64,000 nucleotides of DNA. Source: Pseudomonas fluorescens (lineage in GTDB: Bacteria; Pseudomonadota; Gammaproteobacteria; Pseudomonadales; Pseudomonadaceae). Shown piece by piece: positions 17,789-26,787 of the stretch. The notes beneath the pieces are model-generated. The model searched no databases. It was not told the origin of the DNA and saw only the letters and a list, made by a program, of their open reading frames with translations. The position numbers were made by a program, and so were the translations under genes. Position 1 is the stretch's first letter. Each line of letters begins with the position of its first letter. Location: contig NZ_CP015225.1 of assembly GCF_001623525.1 (NCBI RefSeq), positions 62,001 to 126,000 on the forward strand, in the 5' to 3' direction.

Positions 17789-19098
17789 GATCCATCCAGC
17801 GGCGCCTGAGCCTGGGGTTGATCGGTGTGATGGTGGTGGTCGGCCTGGTTCTGGCACAGACCAGCCTGTGGTTGTTCGAGCTGGGCTTGCAGCGTTACCT
17901 GGAAGCCGGGCTGCGCAACGACAGCGAAAACCTGCTGGTGGCCCTGGTGCGCGGCCCGCAGGGGCTGCAACTGGATGAACGACGCTTGTCGCCGGCCTAT
18001 CAGCGGCCGTTTTCCGGGCATTATTTCCGTATCGACTTTGCCGATGTGCACTGGCGCTCCCGCTCCCTGTGGGACCAGGAATTGCCCCGGCTCGACCACC
18101 CGGGCCTGCACAGCAACCTGCAACTGGGGCCCGAGGGCCAGAAGCTGCTGGTGCTGCGCACCGACTATCGACGGCTGGGCCAGGCGATCTCCATCAGCGT
18201 GGCCCAGGATTACACGCCGGTGCGTGACAGCTTCCGCCGAATGCAGCAGATCGGCCTGGGGCTCGGGTTGGCGGGGTTACTGTTGATTCTGTTGCTGCAA
18301 CGCATCACCGTGCGCCGCGCCTTGCGTCCGCTGGACCGGGCGCGGGAGCAGATTGCCCAGTTGCAGCGCGGGCAGCGTTCGCAACTCGACGAACAGGTGC
18401 CACGGGAGCTGGAACCGCTGGTGGCGCAAATCAACCATCTGCTGGCCCACACCGAGGACAGCCTCAAGCGTTCGCGCAACGCATTGGGCAACCTCGGCCA
18501 TGCCTTGAAGACCCCGCTGGCGGTGCTGCAAAGCCTGGCTTCGAACGAGAAGCTCGATCCGTATCCCGAGTTGCGCAAGCTGCTGCTCGATCAACTGGAG
18601 CAGGTCCGCCAGCGCCTGAACCGGGAACTCAACCGCGCCCGCTTGTCCGGCGATGCCTTGCCCGGCGCGCACCTGGACTGCGATGCCGAGCTGCCGGGAT
18701 TGCTCGCCACGCTGAACATGATCCACGGCGAACACCTGCACCTGAGCTACGCCGCCCCGCCGGGCCTGCACCTGCCGTGGGATCGTGAAGACCTGCTGGA
18801 GCTGTTGGGCAACCTGCTGGACAACGCCTGCAAATGGGCCGACGCCGAAGTGCGCCTGACCATGACCGAGACAGCCGACGGATTCAGCCTGGCCGTGGAA
18901 GACGACGGCCCGGGCATCCCCAGGGATCGCCGCGACCAGGTGTTCAGCCGCGGCACGCGGCTGGATGAACAGACCGATGGACACGGCCTGGGCCTGGGCA
19001 TCGTGCGGGACATCGTCGACACCTGGGGTGGCCTGCTGGCGTTGGACGACAGCGAGTGGGGTGGATTGAAGGTCGTGATTGAGTTGCCCAAGCGCTGA
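17785..19098 (+). CDS. Sensor histidine kinase paired with the OmpR-type regulator
   Basis: 437 aa with a GTG start inside the regulator's stop (GTGA). TM1 about 8-30, a periplasmic domain about 31-150, TM2 about 155-172 and a HAMP-like linker. The dimerisation/phospho-acceptor helix carries H239 in [13 protein letters not shown]. The ATPase domain has N-box [13 protein letters not shown]1 VEDDGPGIP and G2 GHGLGLGIV. Inner-membrane sensor that would phosphorylate the adjacent regulator at D51. The periplasmic location of its sensor domain fits with input from the two secreted PepSY proteins of the same operon. Confidence 0.94.
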   Translation: MRSIQRRLSLGLIGVMVVVGLVLAQTSLWLFELGLQRYLEAGLRNDSENLLVALVRGPQGLQLDERRLSPAYQRPFSGHYFRIDFADVHWRSRSLWDQELPRLDHPGLHSNLQLGPEGQKLLVLRTDYRRLGQAISISVAQDYTPVRDSFRRMQQIGLGLGLAGLLLILLLQRITVRRALRPLDRAREQIAQLQRGQRSQLDEQVPRELEPLVAQINHLLAHTEDSLKRSRNALGNLGHALKTPLAVLQSLASNEKLDPYPELRKLLLDQLEQVRQRLNRELNRARLSGDALPGAHLDCDAELPGLLATLNMIHGEHLHLSYAAPPGLHLPWDREDLLELLGNLLDNACKWADAEVRLTMTETADGFSLAVEDDGPGIPRDRRDQVFSRGTRLDEQTDGHGLGLGIVRDIVDTWGGLLALDDSEWGGLKVVIELPKR

Positions 19099-19123
19099 CC
19101 TCTATCGCATGGCGCCGCCCTCA

Positions 19124-19211
19124 TGTGGGTGCGAGCTTGCTCGCGATGGCGTCAGTTCAGCCACATGGATAGCTACCGAAAGATCGCTATCGCGAGCAAG
19201 CTCGCTCCCAC
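19124..19211. repeat. REP-like inverted pair (GCGAGCTTGCTCGCGAT type)
   Basis: GTGGGTGCGAGCTTGCTCGCGATGGC at 19124 and GCTATCGCGAGCAAGCTCGCTCCCACA ending at 19211 form a palindromic pair around a 35-base centre. It lies right after the kinase stop codon and may end that transcript. Confidence 0.85.
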
Positions 19212-19348
19212 AAGGGTGGGGCGGTGGTGGTCGTCAATATTGCGAGATTTGAAAACCCGCCCCACGGCCCTTGCAGCTTGCCGCCGCTTGCTGCAAAGTC
19301 GCGACCTTTTTGTCCGGTGGCTTTCCATCGCTGTGCTTTGAGGTAATG

Positions 19349-20668
19349 ATGATAAATGCAGTAATTGCCGCGGTTGGCGTCATGCTGGTGCTCAGCCTGG
19401 CCCGCGTGCATGTGGTGATCGCGCTGATTATCGGTGCGTTGGTGGGTGGCCTGACGGGTGGCCTGGGGATCGAGGCGACGCTCAAGGCGTTCAATGCCGG
19501 CCTGGGTGGTGGTGCGACGGTGGCGCTGTCCTACGCCTTGCTCGGCGCTTTCGCCGTGGCGATTGCCAAGTCCGGCATGGCCCACGCCCTGGCGGACAAA
19601 GCCCTGGCCCTGGTGGATCGCCAGGACACTGCCGGCGGCAGGGGCGTCAAATGGGTGCTGATCGGTTTGCTGGGAACGGTCGCGGTCGCCTCCCAGAACA
19701 TTTTGCCGATCCATATCGCTTTCATTCCGTTGCTGGTGCCGCCGCTGCTCTATGTGCTGACCAAGTTGCAGCTGGACCGTCGGTTGATCGCCTGCGTCAT
19801 GACCTTCGGCCTGATCACGCCCTACATGTTCCTGCCGGTTGGTTTCGGCAATATCTTCCTCAACGAAATCCTCCTGGCCAACATCGCCCGCAGCGGTGTG
19901 GACGTCAGCGGCATCAACGTCACCCATGCCATGGGCATCCCGGCGCTGGGCATGGTGTTTGGTCTGCTGTTGTCGTTGTTCTCCTACCGCAAGAAGCGCG
20001 TCTATGACCTGAAGAAAATCGCCCGGGTCGAGCAAGTGGCCGTGCGCTACAACCCACTGAGCCTGATGGTGGCCGGTTTTGCGGTGGCGGCGGCGTTCGC
20101 GGTGCAACTGCTGGTGGACTCGATGATCATCGGCGCCCTGGTCGGGTTCCTGATTTTCTCGCTGTCGGGGGTGGTGCGCTGGCGCGAGACTGACGACCTG
20201 TTCACCGAAGGCATGAAGATGATGGCGATGATCGGCTTCATCATGATCGCGGCCTCAGGCTTCGCCGAAGTGATGAAGGCCACCGGCGAAGTCCAGAGCC
20301 TGGTGGAGTCTTCGGCGGCCTGGATCGGCCACAACAAGGGCATTGGCGCGCTGATGATGTTGCTGGTGGGGCTGCTGGTGACCATGGGCATCGGCTCGTC
20401 GTTTTCCACGGTGCCGATCCTGGCGACGATTTTCGTGCCACTGTGCCTGCAACTGGGCTTCAGCCCGCTGGCGATCGTCTGCATCGTCGGCACCGCCGGC
20501 GCCCTGGGCGATGCCGGCTCGCCCGCCTCGGACTCGACCCTGGGCCCGACCTCCGGCCTGAACATCGACGGCCAGCACCATCACATCTGGGACACCGTGG
20601 TCCCGACCTTCATCCACTACAACCTGCCGCTGCTGGTGTTTGGTTGGGTGGCGGCGATGGTGTTGTAA
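19349..20668 (+). CDS. Na+/H+ antiporter-family permease (NhaC/YuiF-like)
   Basis: 439 aa with about 11-12 hydrophobic segments. It has the ion-transporter-superfamily look of the Na_H_antiport_2 group, with conserved [19 protein letters not shown] near the C-terminus and [18 protein letters not shown] in the middle. Members of this group are annotated as Na+/H+ antiporters but some are thought to move amino acids, so the substrate is left open. Start chosen at ATG 19349 (GAGG five bases upstream); the ATG immediately before it (19346) is too close to that SD. Single gene between two REP-like repeats. Confidence 0.82.
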   Translation: MINAVIAAVGVMLVLSLARVHVVIALIIGALVGGLTGGLGIEATLKAFNAGLGGGATVALSYALLGAFAVAIAKSGMAHALADKALALVDRQDTAGGRGVKWVLIGLLGTVAVASQNILPIHIAFIPLLVPPLLYVLTKLQLDRRLIACVMTFGLITPYMFLPVGFGNIFLNEILLANIARSGVDVSGINVTHAMGIPALGMVFGLLLSLFSYRKKRVYDLKKIARVEQVAVRYNPLSLMVAGFAVAAAFAVQLLVDSMIIGALVGFLIFSLSGVVRWRETDDLFTEGMKMMAMIGFIMIAASGFAEVMKATGEVQSLVESSAAWIGHNKGIGALMMLLVGLLVTMGIGSSFSTVPILATIFVPLCLQLGFSPLAIVCIVGTAGALGDAGSPASDSTLGPTSGLNIDGQHHHIWDTVVPTFIHYNLPLLVFGWVAAMVL

Positions 20669-20705
20669 GGCTGATTCAACAGGGCTCAAGGACCGAGTCG
20701 CATCC

Positions 20706-20800
20706 TTCGCGAGCAAGCCCGCTCCCACACTGGATCCGCAATGAACACAGAATATGTGTGCACCAGCGATCCCTTGTGGGAGCGGGCTTGCTCGCGATGA
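20706..20800. repeat. REP-like inverted pair (GCAAGCCCGCTCCCACA type)
   Basis: TTCGCGAGCAAGCCCGCTCCCACA at 20706 and its inverse TTGTGGGAGCGGGCTTGCTCGCGATGA ending at 20800, in the gap before the chemoreceptor gene. Confidence 0.85.
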
Positions 20801-20927
20801 GTCCTTTGAATCCCGCGAAGAAGTTGCTATCTGTACGCGATAGCCGGTTAAACCTGTCCTACAGTTTTGCCGTGCGGTGCCGTTAATACAGCTAACCACG
20901 CCAATAACACCTACAAGAGTGAACAGC

Positions 20928-22607
20928 ATGCGCCTGAGCCTGAAGGCTAAAGTCCTGTCCCTTGCGATACTGCCGGTATTGCTGTCCGCCGTGATCATCA
21001 GCCTGACCACGGCTTTCATCTTGAAGGAGCAAGCTAGCAAAGAGGTCCAGCAGACCCGCGAACGCCTGCTCAGCGAGGCCAAGGCCACGCTGCAGAACTA
21101 TGTGGCAGTGGGCCTGACCGCGATCAAGCCGCTCTACGATGCCGCTACGCCTGGCGATAATGAAGCGCGTGCCCAGGCGATCAAGCTGCTGTCGAACATC
21201 AGCTACGGCAAGGACGGCTATTTCTTCGGCTACGACTCCGAGACCATTCGTCTGTTCAAGGCCAACAGCCCCGATGGCGTTGGCAAGAGTTTCAAGGACA
21301 ACCGCGACCCGAACGGTGTCTACGTCAACCGCGACCTGGTGAAAGTCGCCAAGGACGGAACGCATTATCTGGAATACAGCTCGCCACTGCCCGGCAGCCA
21401 GGACTTGGTGCCCAAGCTCGGCTACACCGAGTACCTGTCCAAGTGGGACCTGGCAGTCGGTAGCTCAGTCAACCTGGACGGCATCGAGGCCCAGGTGGCC
21501 CTGGTGGAAGCCAAGGTCCACGATCGTGTACAAGGCGTGATATTGAGCATTGTCGGGATCGCCGCCGTGGTGTTGCTGGTGATCGCGGTCGTGGGCCTGT
21601 TGCTGGCCAATGCGATCCTGCGTCCCCTGCACCTGATGAAAGACAACCTCGACGACATCGCCGCGGGCGAGGGCGACCTGACCCGTCGCCTGACCATCAC
21701 CAGCCAGGACGAGCTCGGCCAACTGGCCGGTTCGTTCAACCGCTTCGTCGACAAGATCCACGGCCTGGTGCGGCAGATCACCGACATGACCTCGCAACTG
21801 ACCGGGCTGGTGACGCAAGTCTCCGAGCAGGCCCAGCGCTCCGAACAGGCCATGGAACGCCAGCGCCACGAAACCGATCAGGTCGCCACGGCGATCAACG
21901 AGATGTCCTCGGCCGCCCAGGAAGTCGCCCGCAGCGCCCAGGGTGCCGCTGTCGCGGCCCAGCAGACCGACGAGGAAGGACAATCGGCCAAGCGTGTGGT
22001 GGCCGGCAGCATCCAGCAGATTCATGCGTTGGTGAACGATATCCGCAGCAGCGGCGTGTCCCTGGACAGCCTGCAGCAGGACGTGGCCTCGATCGTCAGC
22101 GTGCTCGGAGTGATTCGTTCGATTGCCGAGCAGACCAACCTGCTGGCCCTCAACGCCGCCATCGAGGCCGCGCGTGCCGGGGAGGCGGGGCGTGGGTTCG
22201 CGGTGGTGGCCGATGAAGTACGGGCCCTGGCCAGCCGGACCCAGCAGAGCACCCAGGAAATCCAGGGCATGATCGATCGCCTGCAATCAGGCACCCACGC
22301 GGCGGTGGAAGCGATGCGCCGTTCCAGTGAGGCCGGCGACGGCACCTCGGAACGGGCCAACGAGGCGGGCGCCTCCCTGGACACCATGGCGCAACTGATC
22401 GGCACCATCAACTCGATGAACGCCCAGATCGCCAGCGCTGCCGAAGAACAGACCGCGGTGGCCGAGGAAATCAACCGCAGCGTGCATCAGATCGCCGTGG
22501 CCGTGGACAGCGTCGCCGACGAAACCCAACTCGGCGCCCAGACCTCCCGCAGCCTGGCTGACCTGGGCCAGCGCCTGGGCAAGCTGGTGGGGCAGTTCCG
22601 GATCTGA
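20928..22607 (+). CDS. Methyl-accepting chemotaxis protein with periplasmic cache domain
   Basis: 559 aa. TM1 about 9-30; periplasmic single-cache (sCache_2-like) sensor about 35-185, with GYFFGYDSETIRLFKANSPD and DGTHYLEYSSPLPG; TM2 about 203-228; HAMP about 229-282; then the cytoplasmic signalling coiled coil with the hairpin tip EQTNLLALNAAIEAARAGEA and GRGFAVVADEVRALASRT. sCache receptors typically sense small organic acids. The start at 20928 (MRLSLKAKVL) follows AAGAG; an in-frame upstream ATG at 20877 lacks family support. No che genes are adjacent, as is usual for orphan receptors in pseudomonads. Confidence 0.94.
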   Translation: MRLSLKAKVLSLAILPVLLSAVIISLTTAFILKEQASKEVQQTRERLLSEAKATLQNYVAVGLTAIKPLYDAATPGDNEARAQAIKLLSNISYGKDGYFFGYDSETIRLFKANSPDGVGKSFKDNRDPNGVYVNRDLVKVAKDGTHYLEYSSPLPGSQDLVPKLGYTEYLSKWDLAVGSSVNLDGIEAQVALVEAKVHDRVQGVILSIVGIAAVVLLVIAVVGLLLANAILRPLHLMKDNLDDIAAGEGDLTRRLTITSQDELGQLAGSFNRFVDKIHGLVRQITDMTSQLTGLVTQVSEQAQRSEQAMERQRHETDQVATAINEMSSAAQEVARSAQGAAVAAQQTDEEGQSAKRVVAGSIQQIHALVNDIRSSGVSLDSLQQDVASIVSVLGVIRSIAEQTNLLALNAAIEAARAGEAGRGFAVVADEVRALASRTQQSTQEIQGMIDRLQSGTHAAVEAMRRSSEAGDGTSERANEAGASLDTMAQLIGTINSMNAQIASAAEEQTAVAEEINRSVHQIAVAVDSVADETQLGAQTSRSLADLGQRLGKLVGQFRI

Positions 22608-22617
22608 TCCGGCGCAG

Positions 22618-22722
22618 CAGGAGCTGCCGAAGGCTGCGATCTTTTGCTCTCGATCCAGATGTTTTCACCCGGGCAACCGGGTCTTATCGAGAAAGAAGGA
22701 TCGCAGCCTTCGGCAGTTCCTG
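22618..22722. repeat. Long inverted repeat (GGAGCTGCCGAAGGCTGCGATC), probable bidirectional terminator
   Basis: CAGGAGCTGCCGAAGGCTGCGATC at 22618 is matched by GATCGCAGCCTTCGGCAGTTCCTG ending about 22722, with some 57 bases between. It lies in the convergent gap between the chemoreceptor (+) and the U32 gene (-), so it may end both transcripts. It belongs to neither REP family above. Confidence 0.75.
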
Positions 22723-22730
22723 CCGGGTAA

Positions 22731-22783
22731 GTGGCGAGGGAGCAAGCTCCCTCGCCACATTGCCACATTGCCACATTGCCATA
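22731..22783. repeat. REP hairpin followed by a tandem 8-bp repeat
   Basis: GTGGCGAGGGAGC-AA-GCTCCCTCGCCAC is a near-perfect self-palindrome (22731-22758), i.e. two REP halves fused with no spacer. Then ATTGCCAC repeats about three times, the last degenerate (22759-22780). Confidence 0.85.
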
Positions 22784-22784
22784 A

Positions 22785-24116
22785 TCAGGCAGGCAACTCG
22801 CGCACATCGCGCATCAACAACCCAAACCGCAGGTCCACCGCATCCGGGATGGGCAGGTACACCACGTGTCCATCCCCCGGTGCCACCTCGATGCCCTGGC
22901 CTTTGGCATTCTGCAACTGATGCAGGTCGAAGTGGAAATTGCCCTTGGGGGTCATCAGTTCCATGTGATCCCCCAGGCCAAAGCGGTTCTTCACCCGCAC
23001 TTCGGCCAGGCGTTCGCGCCGTGCGCCGGTCAGTTCGCCGACGAACTGCTGGCGCTCCGACACCGAGCTGCCGTTCTGGTAGTTCTGGTATTCGTCGTGC
23101 ACGTGGCGCCTCAGAAAACCTTCGGTGTAGCCGCGCTGGGCCAGGGACTCCAGGTCGGTCATCAGGCCACGATCGAATTCCCGGCCGGCCACCGCGTCAT
23201 CGATGGCCCGGCGATACACCTGGGTGGTGCGCGCGCAATAGAAGTGCGACTTGGTCCGGCCTTCGATCTTCAGCGAATGCACGCCCATGCGCGCCAGGCG
23301 CTCGACGTGTTGTACGGCGCGCAGGTCCTTGGCATTCATGATGTAGGTGCCGTGTTCGTCCTCGAAGGCCGGCATGGATTCTTCCGGGCGGTTGGCTTCC
23401 TGGAGCAAAAACACTTGGTCAGTGGGCGCGCCGAGACCCAGGGTCGGCTCGGGCTGATAGCTCTGCACAATGTCGCCCACGATATTTTCCACCGCCGGTT
23501 GTGCCGCATATTTCCAGCGACAGGCATTGGTGCAACTGCCCTGGTTGGCGTCGCGCTTGTTTAAATAGCCGGACAGCAGGCAGCGCCCGGAATAAGCCAT
23601 GCACAGCGCTCCGTGGACGAACACTTCCAATTCCATGGCCGGCACCTGCTCGCGGATCTCGGCGATTTCCTCCAGGGACAGTTCCCGGGACAGGATGATC
23701 CGGCTCAAGCCCTGCTGCTGCCAGAACTCGACGCTCGCCCAGTTCACCGTGTTGGCCTGCACCGACAGGTGAATCGGCATCTGGGGGAAGTGCCGGCGCA
23801 CCAGCATGATCAGCCCCGGGTCGGACATGATCAGCGCGTCCGGCGCCATGGCGATCACCGGTTCAAGGTCTTTGAGGAAGGTGCGCAGCTTGGCGTTGTG
23901 CGGGGCAATGTTCACCACCACGTAGAAGCGCTTGCCCATGGCCTGGGCCTCGGCAATACCCAAGGCCAGATTCGCATGGTCGAACTCGTTGTTGCGCACC
24001 CGCAGGCTGTAGCGCGGCTGGCCGGCATACACCGCATCGGCACCGTAGGCGAAGGCATAGCGCATGTTTTTCAGGGTACCGGCGGGAGCCAGCAGTTCGG
24101 GGGCGGCGAGGGTCAT
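22785..24116 (-). CDS. trhP: tRNA 5-hydroxyuridine formation protein TrhP (peptidase U32 family)
   Basis: 443 aa. The N-terminal TIM-barrel-like segment APELLAPAGTLKNMRYAF and YGADAVYAGQPRYSLR is near identical in style to E. coli YegQ (TrhP). The U32 signature EVFVHGALCMAYSGRCLLSG is present, with C172, C179, C195 and C199 as the likely Fe-S ligands. Known role of the family: prephenate-dependent hydroxylation of the wobble uridine in certain tRNAs; the old name is collagenase-like protease. The start is put at complement 24114-24116 (MTLAAPELLAPAG); in-frame ATGs further upstream would add 12 or 33 residues absent from the family. Confidence 0.9.
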   Translation of the reverse strand: MTLAAPELLAPAGTLKNMRYAFAYGADAVYAGQPRYSLRVRNNEFDHANLALGIAEAQAMGKRFYVVVNIAPHNAKLRTFLKDLEPVIAMAPDALIMSDPGLIMLVRRHFPQMPIHLSVQANTVNWASVEFWQQQGLSRIILSRELSLEEIAEIREQVPAMELEVFVHGALCMAYSGRCLLSGYLNKRDANQGSCTNACRWKYAAQPAVENIVGDIVQSYQPEPTLGLGAPTDQVFLLQEANRPEESMPAFEDEHGTYIMNAKDLRAVQHVERLARMGVHSLKIEGRTKSHFYCARTTQVYRRAIDDAVAGREFDRGLMTDLESLAQRGYTEGFLRRHVHDEYQNYQNGSSVSERQQFVGELTGARRERLAEVRVKNRFGLGDHMELMTPKGNFHFDLHQLQNAKGQGIEVAPGDGHVVYLPIPDAVDLRFGLLMRDVRELPA

Positions 24117-24263
24117 GATGGCGTCGGATCGCAAAAGGCGGCGAGGGTAGCCCATGGTCGGCCAGGCCTTATTGATCTGAATCAATGCACGGCGCAAACG
24201 AGAAGGCACTCCCACGAGTCCTGGCTGACTAATGTTTATCCCGCCTTAGGACATGGAAAGCTG

Positions 24264-25325
24264 ATGAATCGAAAGATGCTGCAAAACAAAGCCCAGATGC
24301 TGCTCCTGGTGCTGGTCACCATCGCGTTCATCTGGATTCTGCTGCCGTTTTACGGCGCGGTGTTCTGGGCGGTGATCCTGGGCATCGTCTTTGCGCCGAT
24401 GCAGCGCCGCCTGCAGTTGAAATTCGGCTGGCACCGCAATGTCACGTCGCTGTTCACGTTGAGCATCTGTGTGGTCAGCGCGATCTTGCCGGTGATCATC
24501 ATCAGTACGTTGTTGGTCCAGGAAGGCGCGGCGCTGTACAAGAGCCTGGAAAGCGGAGAACTGGACATTGCCGATTACCTGGCCCGTTTCAAGGATGCCT
24601 TGCCGCCGTACTTTCAGCACCTGCTGGACCGCTTCGGCCTGGGCAACCTGAACGGCTTGCGCGACAAGATCGTCAGGAGCGCGATGCAGGGCAGCGAGTT
24701 CTTCGCCACCCAGGCCTTCAGTTTCGGGCAGGGCACCTTTCAGTTCATGGTCAGCTTCTTCGTGATGATCTACCTGCTGTTCTTCTTTCTGCGCGACGGC
24801 GCGGAGCTGGTGCGTAAGGTGCGCATGGCCATTCCCTTGGCGGAACACCAAAAGCGCCGCCTGCAGCTGAAGTTCAATCGAGTGGTGCGCGCCACGGTGA
24901 AAGGCAACCTGCTGGTCGCCATCAGCCAGGGGGCGCTGGGTGGGCTGATCTTCTGGGTCCTGGGGATTTCGACGGTGTTGCCCTGGGCGGTGCTGATGGC
25001 GTTCCTGTCGTTGTTGCCAGCGGTGGGGGCGGGCCTCGTCTGGGCGCCGGTGGCGGTGTATTTCCTGCTTTCCGGGGCGATCTGGCAGGGCGTGGTGCTG
25101 ACGCTGTTCGGGGTGTTCGTGATCGGCCTGGTGGACAATTTCCTGCGCCCGATCCTGGTGGGCAAGGACACCAAGATGCCCGACTACATGGTGCTGGTCT
25201 CGACACTGGGCGGGCTGGCGGTGTTCGGGCTCAATGGCTTCGTGATCGGGCCGCTGATCGCCGCGCTGTTCATGTCGAGTTGGGCCCTGTTCGTCGAAAC
25301 CACGCCGCGGGTGCAGTTGCCCTAG
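24264..25325 (+). CDS. AI-2E family transporter (PerM/TqsA-like)
   Basis: 353-aa inner-membrane protein with the 8-helix AI-2E exporter layout: paired helices at about 12-45 and 60-85, a long amphipathic region (about 90-165), then helices from about 150 to 340. The C-terminal motif DNFLRPILVGKDTKMPDYMV is characteristic. Despite the name, few members have been shown to move autoinducer-2. GGAAAG sits before ATG 24264. Its stop overlaps the 3' end of a small gene on the opposite strand by 4 bases. Confidence 0.88.
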   Translation: MNRKMLQNKAQMLLLVLVTIAFIWILLPFYGAVFWAVILGIVFAPMQRRLQLKFGWHRNVTSLFTLSICVVSAILPVIIISTLLVQEGAALYKSLESGELDIADYLARFKDALPPYFQHLLDRFGLGNLNGLRDKIVRSAMQGSEFFATQAFSFGQGTFQFMVSFFVMIYLLFFFLRDGAELVRKVRMAIPLAEHQKRRLQLKFNRVVRATVKGNLLVAISQGALGGLIFWVLGISTVLPWAVLMAFLSLLPAVGAGLVWAPVAVYFLLSGAIWQGVVLTLFGVFVIGLVDNFLRPILVGKDTKMPDYMVLVSTLGGLAVFGLNGFVIGPLIAALFMSSWALFVETTPRVQLP

Positions 25326-25504
25326 GCGCTCAGCAGATACGGGCCGATGCGTTGCGACAGGGCCTGGGCGGCGGGCAGTGAAGTCAGCGGGCCGCTGATG
25401 GTCACGCCGTCTTGCACCAGATACCAGCAGGCCAGCAACCCGAGCTCCCGGAGTGGGGCAGGGACGGCGCTGCCAATGACAGACATGATTTGAACCTTGG
25501 GCAT
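25322..25504 (-). CDS. Small hypothetical protein (60 aa)
   Basis: 60-aa frame starting MPKVQIMSVIGSAV and ending GPYLLSA. GGAGG lies about 5 bases before its ATG (from the complement of 25505-25515), a better SD than most genes here, so translation is plausible. It carries one moderately hydrophobic stretch (LRELGLLACWYLV). No domain recognised. It is convergent with, and overlaps by four bases, the AI-2E-family gene. Confidence 0.6.
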   Translation of the reverse strand: MPKVQIMSVIGSAVPAPLRELGLLACWYLVQDGVTISGPLTSLPAAQALSQRIGPYLLSA

Positions 25505-25593
25505 GGGAAACCTCCATCAATCGATGGGGTTACCTTACGACTCAGTGGGGGTAACGAAAAATCAACCGGCTCAATAGTAGGAATCGATGCCGC

Positions 25594-25788
25594 TCAATCG
25601 ACGACCAGATCGAGCATGTGCACCACTTCCTGCTCGTTGAGCAGGCCCTTGCGCACCAGGTTTTCCGTCAGTAGGGAAAGGAACTTGGCGCTGCGGTGGC
25701 CTTCGAGTTGCTTGAGTTCGGTCAGCACGTTGTACACCTTGCTGGAGGTGCACAGGCCGACGATGCGATGGGGGTTTTGTGTGGGCAT
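25594..25788 (-). CDS. Small hypothetical protein (64 aa)
   Basis: 64 aa from ATG at complement 25786-25788 (MPTQNPHRIVGLC). AAGGA lies about 7 bases upstream. The frame could extend to an ATG at 25860, but the added residues look random. The sequence is helical and soluble, with LTELKQLEGHRSAKFLSLLTE and a C-terminal acidic VVHMLDLVVD. No family recognised. It sits 90 bases upstream of, and on the same strand as, the other small gene. Confidence 0.6.
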   Translation of the reverse strand: MPTQNPHRIVGLCTSSKVYNVLTELKQLEGHRSAKFLSLLTENLVRKGLLNEQEVVHMLDLVVD

Positions 25789-25988
25789 ACCTTCGTCCTT
25801 GTTTTTATGAAGCTGTTGTTGGCGGACAGAGCCAGTTTGCGGCCCTGTCATGACGCTCACGTGACAGCTTGGGTTGTTGGAAAAAAGAAAGCAGGATTCA
25901 GACCATAATGCCTTTTTGGCGCCGGATTATTGTTCCTGTAGCGACCTCGGCAAGTCTTTTCAACCAGCTGCGCTTAAATTTTTCCCAC

Positions 25989-26022
25989 AAAAAAGCCCCT
26001 GAACCTTTCGATTCAGGGGCTT
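25989..26022 (-). terminator. Rho-independent terminator of tRNA-Asn
   Basis: On the minus strand AAGCCCCTGAA pairs with TTCAGGGGCTT (25993-26003 with 26012-26022), followed by six T (25989-25994). It lies 14 bases beyond the tRNA 3' end. Confidence 0.85.
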
Positions 26023-26036
26023 GATTGCTTGCTATC

Positions 26037-26112
<76 letters not shown>

Positions 26113-26121
26113 ATGGCGCGT

Positions 26122-26149
26122 ATGTTACTGATTGGAAAAGAGAAGTCAA
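26122..26149 (-). promoter_or_regulatory. Sigma-70 promoter of tRNA-Asn
   Basis: On the minus strand TTGACT (complement of 26144-26149), a 16-base spacer, then TAACAT (complement of 26122-26127), 9 bases before the mature tRNA 5' end at 26112. Confidence 0.7.
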
Positions 26150-26236
26150 GCGTCCATTGCCGCACGGCGCATTCCTGGTGCCCTTTGACGGTCAATCAAC
26201 GATTGGCAGTTACCGTCAGGGCAGGAGAGGACTACC

Positions 26237-26287
26237 ATGGTCGCCCGGAAGTGGCAGGATGCGCTGCCGGCCATTCGCCGACATTAA
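26237..26287 (+). CDS. Possible 16-residue leader ORF with a strong ribosome site
   Basis: ATG 26237 follows GGAGAGG by six bases, the best SD in this gap. It reads 16 codons (MVARKWQDALPAIRRH) to TAA 26285-26287. A second mini-ORF follows 10 bases later and runs into the next gene's start. This could be a translated leader or simple chance; no known attenuator signature (codon run plus alternative hairpins) is obvious. Confidence 0.3.
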   Translation: MVARKWQDALPAIRRH

Positions 26288-26297
26288 GGTACGCGCC

Positions 26298-26351
26298 ATG
26301 AACCACCTGTTACCTCTTCTCAGTGCCCGCCGCGCCGAGGTGCTCTTGTGA
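26298..26351 (+). CDS. Possible 17-residue mini-ORF coupled to the next gene
   Basis: ATG 26298 to TGA 26349-26351 encodes MNHLLPLLSARRAEVLL. The TGA overlaps the GTG start of the following 75-aa gene (GTGA), the arrangement typical of translational coupling. Its own SD is weak (GGTACGCGCC). It may be an uORF, or the true gene may be longer by a mechanism not visible. Confidence 0.3.
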   Translation: MNHLLPLLSARRAEVLL

Positions 26352-26575
26352 GTACCGCCCAGATCAGCTTGCCCAAGGGTGTGGGGCCTCATGCCGAGAA
26401 ACTGTACGACGCCATCACCCAGGCCAGCACGGCTGAGGAATTGAACCGTGCCGGGGGCAAGGCCGAGGGTTTTGTCCTGGGGCTGGAAAGTACCAAGGCG
26501 ATCAAGAGCCAGGTGGCCGAGTCGCTGTACGTCGTGTACGACGATGCGGCGAGCCAGCGGGCGACGGAGTTGTAG
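26348..26575 (+). CDS. Small hypothetical protein (75 aa)
   Basis: GTG-started frame of 75 aa, soluble and mixed-charge: SLPKGVGPHAEKLYDAITQA, TAEELNRAGGKAEGFVLGLE and VAESLYVVYDDAASQRATEL. GAGG lies about 8 bases before the GTG. I do not recognise the family, though the composition and codon use look like a real Pseudomonas gene. Preceded by two mini-ORFs, the second overlapping this start. A REP pair follows directly. Confidence 0.65.
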   Translation: MSTAQISLPKGVGPHAEKLYDAITQASTAEELNRAGGKAEGFVLGLESTKAIKSQVAESLYVVYDDAASQRATEL

Positions 26576-26590
26576 TTCTGGAGGCTTTTT

Positions 26591-26722
26591 GTGGCGAGGG
26601 AGCTTGCTCCCGCTGGGCTGCGTAGCAGCCCCAGGAAATGCTTGAGCCAATCAGTCTGACACACCGCGGTGGCTGGCTTTAGGGCCGCTTCGCAGCCCAG
26701 CGGGAGCAAGCTCCCTCGCCAC
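26591..26722. repeat. REPIN: inverted pair of REP elements
   Basis: GTGGCGAGGGAGCTTGCTCCC at 26591 and its inverse ending at 26722. The first copy continues as GCTGGGCTGCGTAGCAGCCCC, the uninterrupted version of the sequence split by the IS110 element near 60.25 kb. Confidence 0.9.
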
Positions 26723-26740
26723 GGGGCGGTGTGCGGGCTC

Positions 26741-26770
26741 AAAAAAAACGGGAAGCCATGGCTTCCCGTT
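26741..26770 (-). terminator. Rho-independent terminator of the aminotransferase gene
   Basis: AACGGGAAGCCATGGCTTCCCGTT (26747-26770) is a perfect 24-base palindrome, followed on the minus strand by a run of eight T (26741-26748). It begins 17 bases after the stop codon. Confidence 0.9.
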
Positions 26771-26787
26771 CTTCATTACAGAGACCT

